From contig JAAVBR010000039.1 in assembly GCA_014802705.1 (NCBI GenBank), positions 1-8,387 on the forward strand: a stretch of 8,387 bases of DNA, written 5' to 3'. The stretch's first letter is position 1. The number at the start of each line of letters is the position of its first letter. Position numbers and translations under genes: made by a program. Source of the stretch: a bacterium (GTDB lineage: Bacteria > Pseudomonadota > Alphaproteobacteria > Rs-D84). The notes under the pieces are model-generated. The model saw only the letters and a program-made list of their open reading frames with translations, searched no databases and had not been told where the DNA came from. Below, one piece after another: positions 6,379 to 8,387 of the stretch.

Positions 6379-7161
6379 TTACATAATCTTGCCCTGGGTG
6401 GGGTAGAAGGTCAATTGGATTTTCTCCCATGCCTCAAATTCGCCCGGCGGCAACATCCGAAACGGCTGGCACGCGGCCAAGGCATCCCGAATGGTATCCA
6501 GGACATAGGCAAACGCCGGATCGGTTTCCGCACGCCGGGCCGATTCAAACCATATGTTACGCACCATACCGTTGCGCCCCATGGTCAAACGCGCCACCGC
6601 CCGAATGTCTGCAATATCATCCCGCGTCGTATCAATCACCCAACACCGCGTCAACGCCACGCGCAGGGCATCTGTCACCGACACGGTCATGGTCCGATCC
6701 AGGGATTTAACCTCTCGGTTCACGCGAACGACGGTCTTTTTCCGGGGGCGCGGGGTATCCACCACCGGTTTTTCATCCGGCACCGGGGCGGGTTCAGGAT
6801 CGGGGGCGGGCGTCGGGGCCGCGGGGGTGGGGGCGGGTACCTCGTCCAACGCGGGGGCGTCCGGGATGGGTTCCGGTGTCACATCATCCGGCGCGGGGCT
6901 GGGCGCCGGGGTGGGTTCGGGCGCCACGTCCGGCGCCACAGGGTCAGCCGGTTCCGGTATTTTGGGTGCCGGCGCAGGATCCGTATTGACCAACCGGGTT
7001 TCATCCCCCGATACACGCACCGTGTTCAGGTCGATTTCCACAATTTCGATCCGGTCGGGCGCCACCAGTGTCGCGCGATCCATCACCACCGAAAACGACA
7101 GCACCACCACCGTCGCCAACATCAGGTGCAAAGTCGCAGAAATAAAAATATTTTGTTTCAT
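6379..7161 (-). CDS. tolA: TolA, envelope-spanning protein of the Tol-Pal system
   Basis: TolA links the TolQ-TolR motor in the inner membrane to TolB-Pal at the outer membrane, driving outer-membrane constriction at division. The 260-residue protein has one N-terminal membrane anchor (about 5-26). A proline/alanine/acidic region follows (61-137; PAPAP, PEPTPAPSPAP), then a basic patch (RPRKK, 138-142). The globular C-terminal domain (about 160-254) carries cysteines C173 (RCW) and C231 (AACQPF), a likely disulfide pair, and ends with PPGEFEAWEKIQLTFYP. The C-terminal domain matches alphaproteobacterial TolA; the rigid proline-rich spacer resembles TonB more than the long helix of E. coli TolA. 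TonB is the main alternative, but tolR just upstream favours TolA. The start at 7161 has GGAGGGG 10 bases upstream, within the inserted repeat. No tolB or pal follows; a terminator does. Confidence 0.87.
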   Translation of the reverse strand: MKQNIFISATLHLMLATVVVLSFSVVMDRATLVAPDRIEIVEIDLNTVRVSGDETRLVNTDPAPAPKIPEPADPVAPDVAPEPTPAPSPAPDDVTPEPIPDAPALDEVPAPTPAAPTPAPDPEPAPVPDEKPVVDTPRPRKKTVVRVNREVKSLDRTMTVSVTDALRVALTRCWVIDTTRDDIADIRAVARLTMGRNGMVRNIWFESARRAETDPAFAYVLDTIRDALAACQPFRMLPPGEFEAWEKIQLTFYPTQGKIM

Positions 7162-7162
7162 G

Positions 7163-7564
7163 TTAGAAATTCCCCTCCGACGGAGGGGTGGCCGCCCCGG
7201 CGGCCGGGGAGGGTTCCACCACCATCGCAATATTCGTCTTTATCCATGCCAAGACCATATTCATATCCCTTTTTACATCTTTATCATCAACACGTACAAC
7301 ATGAATCCCCATGCTTTTCATAAAGGCGTCCCGATCCCTGTCGTATGTGTATTTATCATCATGTGTCCAACCATCAACCTCTATGACCAAATTCAATTCT
7401 TTGGCGTAAAAATCTGCGATATAATCCCCGATCGGTTTTTGTTTTGTAAAACGATACCCCAGTTTTTTGCCTTTTAATTCATTCCACAACAGTGCCTCGG
7501 ATAAATTACCGGAACGTCTGTTTTCCCGTGCATATTTTATCAAATGACTTCGATATGGATTCAT
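7163..7564 (-). CDS. DUF559 family endonuclease-like protein, cassette-borne
   Basis: A 133-residue protein of the DUF559 group, related to the Vsr-like PD-(D/E)XK nuclease fold. Visible family features are SEALLWNEL (E23), LGYRFTKQKPIGDYIADF (R38, D51), VIEVDGWTH (E62, D64, H68) and the strand GIHVVRVDDKDV. D51 with E62-x-D64 forms the presumed metal-binding site; D64 takes the place of the usual lysine, as is normal for this family. Its cellular role is not established. The ORF is about 39% G+C against 55-60% around it and lies between tolR and tolA, flanked by inverted repeats, all signs of acquisition. The C-terminal tail (about VVEPSPAAGAATPPSEGNF) is encoded by the left repeat. GGGGAGGG from the right repeat is its Shine-Dalgarno, eight bases before the ATG at 7564. 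The stop TAA (7165-7163) is one base before the tolA ATG. Confidence 0.9.
   Translation of the reverse strand: MNPYRSHLIKYARENRRSGNLSEALLWNELKGKKLGYRFTKQKPIGDYIADFYAKELNLVIEVDGWTHDDKYTYDRDRDAFMKSMGIHVVRVDDKDVKRDMNMVLAWIKTNIAMVVEPSPAAGAATPPSEGNF
7167..7216 (-). repeat. Left inverted copy of the hairpin repeat
   Basis: Two adjacent perfect hairpins: CCCCTCC-GAC-GGAGGGG (7172-7188) and GGCCGCC-CC-GGCGGCC (7190-7205), then GGGGAGGGTTC. On the minus-strand mRNA the first hairpin pairs the GGAGGGG that serves as the tolA ribosome-binding site. The DUF559 reading frame runs through the whole repeat. Confidence 0.8.
7172..7178 (-). promoter_or_regulatory. tolA Shine-Dalgarno, supplied by the repeat and held in a hairpin
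   Basis: GGAGGGG on the minus strand lies 10 bases before the tolA ATG and is the only plausible ribosome-binding site. It belongs to the repeat, not to host DNA, and pairs fully with CCCCTCC (7188-7182) across a 3-base loop. It therefore should be closed unless ribosomes translating the DUF559 frame open it. Confidence 0.6.
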
Positions 7565-7569
7565 CTATT

Positions 7570-7633
7570 GAACCCTCCCCGTCGCTTCGCGCCACCCCTC
7601 CCACCGGGCCCAAAAGGCCCTGGAGGGGAATTT
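7570..7633 (+). repeat. Right inverted copy of the hairpin repeat
   Basis: Reads GAACCCTCCCC (7570-7580), a short CGC-TTC-GCG hairpin (7583-7591), then a compound hairpin: CCCCTCC (7595-7601) with GGAGGGG (7622-7628), enclosing GGGCC (7606-7610) with GGCCC (7616-7620). It ends AATTT. It lies 5 bases upstream of the DUF559 ATG and 6 bases from the tolR stop codon. Without a T-tract it is not a classic terminator, but it could pause RNA polymerase or stabilise the 3' end of a tolR message. Confidence 0.8.
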
Positions 7634-7639
7634 TACATC

Positions 7640-8041
7640 TTACTTTTCCAATTGTGTGCGCAGGCCGACGCGGGTAAATCCGGCGTCTTTTAATTTCCCC
7701 ATAATGGCCATCACGGCGCCATAGTCTGCCTGGCGATCGCCACTGATCACGATGGTCAGTTGCGGATTTTCACCCCGCATGGCGGACGCGCGCGCCACCA
7801 CATCCGCGGCGCCCAACTTCATTTCCCCCAGGTAATAATTCCCACGCGCATCCACACTGACCTGGATCGCATGGTCATTGCCGGTCAGGGCCGAATGCCC
7901 CGCATTCGGCAGATTTAAATCAATTCCCGCCGTCAAAATTGGCGTCGTTACCATAAACACCGCCAACAACACCGTCATGATGTCAATCATGGGAGTCAGC
8001 GATATACTGGCATCCGAATTTCTGCGTCTGGTTCTAGACAT
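7640..8041 (-). CDS. tolR: TolR, ExbD/TolR-family proton-channel subunit
   Basis: With TolQ, TolR uses the proton gradient to energise TolA in the Tol-Pal system. The 133-residue protein has a short basic cytoplasmic N-terminus (SRTRRRN) and one membrane helix (about 15-35) carrying the family signature LTPMIDIMTVLLAVFMVT. D20 is the proton-binding aspartate. A periplasmic domain follows (DLNLPNAG, then TIVISGDRQADYGAVMAIMGKLKDAGFTRVGL). ExbD is the alternative, but the tolA gene downstream favours TolR. The ATG at 8041 is chosen because GGAGAG (8056-8051) lies nine bases upstream; a GTG at 8050 directly abuts that site. The start overlaps the end of the GNAT gene by 8 bases, suggesting translational coupling. 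tolQ, which normally precedes tolR directly, is not visible. Confidence 0.92.
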   Translation of the reverse strand: MSRTRRRNSDASISLTPMIDIMTVLLAVFMVTTPILTAGIDLNLPNAGHSALTGNDHAIQVSVDARGNYYLGEMKLGAADVVARASAMRGENPQLTIVISGDRQADYGAVMAIMGKLKDAGFTRVGLRTQLEK

Positions 8042-8387
8042 GTTGTTCACTCTCCGCTACTAATTTTGAATAAATATGTAAGTCCCAAGGACACCCATAT
8101 AGATACACTGCGTCACGCAAGATGCCATCCAAGTGGTATCCGGCACGCGCAGGCACCTGCATTGACAGGCTAGACCCGCCCTCAACCTGAATTTCCAGGC
8201 GATTAAATCCGCGTACAAACAATTCGGATTCCAATGCCTTTAACGCATCTGTCAGAATCTCCCGACCAGTCTCCAATTGATTTAACCAATAACCGGCTTT
8301 TGCCACCACTGGCGCCGGTTGAATCAGCCAATATCCGATTTTTGCAGACGCCACCGGTGCCGGTTCGATATCAAACGCACCGATACA
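8034..8387 (-). CDS. GNAT-family N-acetyltransferase (RimJ/RimL-like), N-terminal part outside the window
   Basis: The reading frame is open to the right edge; the last 117 residues are visible. They match the second half of RimJ/RimL-type acetyltransferases: AKIGYWL (core strand), TDALKALESELF, NRLEIQV, then ARAGYHLDGILRDAV and DLHIYSKL at the C-terminus. Such enzymes move acetyl from acetyl-CoA to protein N-termini or small amines; the substrate here is unknown. Two things are odd. A stretch of about 14-15 residues is repeated in tandem just before the acetyl-CoA loop (EPAPVASAKIGYWLI then QPAPVVAKAGYWLN). The loop itself reads LETGREI, without the usual Q/R-x-x-G-x-G/A pattern. Activity may therefore be altered or lost. 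It overlaps tolR by 8 bases, so it belongs to the same operon. Confidence 0.8.
   Translation of the reverse strand, partial: CIGAFDIEPAPVASAKIGYWLIQPAPVVAKAGYWLNQLETGREILTDALKALESELFVRGFNRLEIQVEGGSSLSMQVPARAGYHLDGILRDAVYLYGCPWDLHIYSKLVAESEQHV
8280..8366 (-). repeat. In-frame tandem duplication inside the GNAT gene
   Basis: Two adjacent units, 8366-8322 (45 bases) and 8321-8280 (42 bases), differ by one codon and several substitutions. They share AACCGGC, GCAAAA and TATTGG blocks at matching places. Both encode PAPV...AK(I/A)GYWL. Related RimJ/RimL proteins normally have one GYWL strand at this point. Confidence 0.75.

Larger units (their letters stand above)
7167..7633 (-). mobile_element. 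Putative DUF559 nuclease cassette bounded by inverted hairpin repeats
   Basis: The 467-bp segment begins with AAATTCCCCTCC (7167-7178) and ends with its exact reverse complement GGAGGGGAATTT (7622-7633). A second matched pair lies inside: GGGGAGGGTTC (7206-7216) and GAACCCTCCCC (7570-7580). Between them is the A+T-rich DUF559 gene, running opposite to the plus strand. No transposase is present and no convincing target-site duplication was found at the edges (flanks tgttag and tacatc). Mobility is therefore inferred from structure and composition only. Confidence 0.55.

Noticed and set aside
6554..7477. 307-codon plus-strand frame rich in Gly/Ala/Ser
   Set aside because: It is antisense to the proline-rich codons of tolA and continues through the repeat into the antisense of the nuclease gene. 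It is low-complexity by construction.
7595..7628. Strong hairpin after tolR as a rho-independent terminator
   Set aside because: No T-tract follows on either strand, and the hairpin is part of the inverted repeat shared with the other cassette end.
7161..7640. Target-site duplication flanking the DUF559 cassette
   Set aside because: The bases just outside the inverted ends (tgttag on the left, tacatc on the right) do not match convincingly, so none is claimed.
1..8387. tRNA, rRNA, CRISPR array or riboswitch
   Set aside because: No CCA-ended cloverleaf, rRNA core sequence, regularly spaced repeats or long structured leader was found. Intergenic gaps are short and mostly explained by promoters and terminators.

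Overview
The window reads as bacterial chromosome from an alphaproteobacterium. The reasons are an RpoH-like promoter in front of dnaK, a TolA with a proline/alanine-rich middle and the alphaproteobacterial CW...PPxxxxxWxxxxLTFxP C-terminal domain, and a small XRE regulator of the type common in that class (IGQRLQLRRTMMGLSQ, then TFQQIQKYE). A secreted cysteine-rich protein with GYYG / CTKCPDG modules resembles predicted proteins of uncultured host- or gut-associated Alphaproteobacteria. That finer placement is inference only. Most genes look about 55-60% G+C by eye. Two stretches are clearly more A+T-rich: the DUF559 nuclease gene (about 39% G+C by hand count over 7221-7560) and, less so, the cysteine-rich gene.

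Layout, left to right. On the minus strand lie dnaK (running off the left edge), a rho-independent terminator, rplY (ribosomal protein L25/Ctc) and rsmD (16S rRNA methyltransferase). rsmD is divergent from tadA (tRNA adenosine deaminase, plus strand), with only 17 bp between their ATGs. tadA converges on a secreted cysteine-rich protein (minus), which lies downstream of gpmI (phosphoglycerate mutase, minus). gpmI is divergent from an XRE regulator (plus), and the two promoters appear to share one palindromic -35 hexamer. A bidirectional terminator separates the XRE gene from a minus-strand block that reads GNAT acetyltransferase (cut by the right edge), tolR, DUF559 endonuclease, tolA.

The left two thirds is housekeeping: protein folding, ribosome and tRNA maturation, glycolysis. 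The right third is the most unusual part. The tolR-tolA pair of the Tol-Pal envelope system is split by a 467-bp A+T-rich cassette (7167-7633). It carries a DUF559 (PD-(D/E)XK-fold) nuclease between two inverted copies of a G+C-rich, hairpin-forming repeat. The repeats supply the Shine-Dalgarno sequences of both the nuclease and tolA, and they encode the nuclease's C-terminal tail. The nuclease stop codon lies one base before the tolA ATG, and the tolA Shine-Dalgarno is locked in a hairpin that nuclease translation would open. The arrangement looks like a mobile, operon-compatible cassette that has made an envelope gene depend on its own translation. No tRNA, rRNA or CRISPR was seen.
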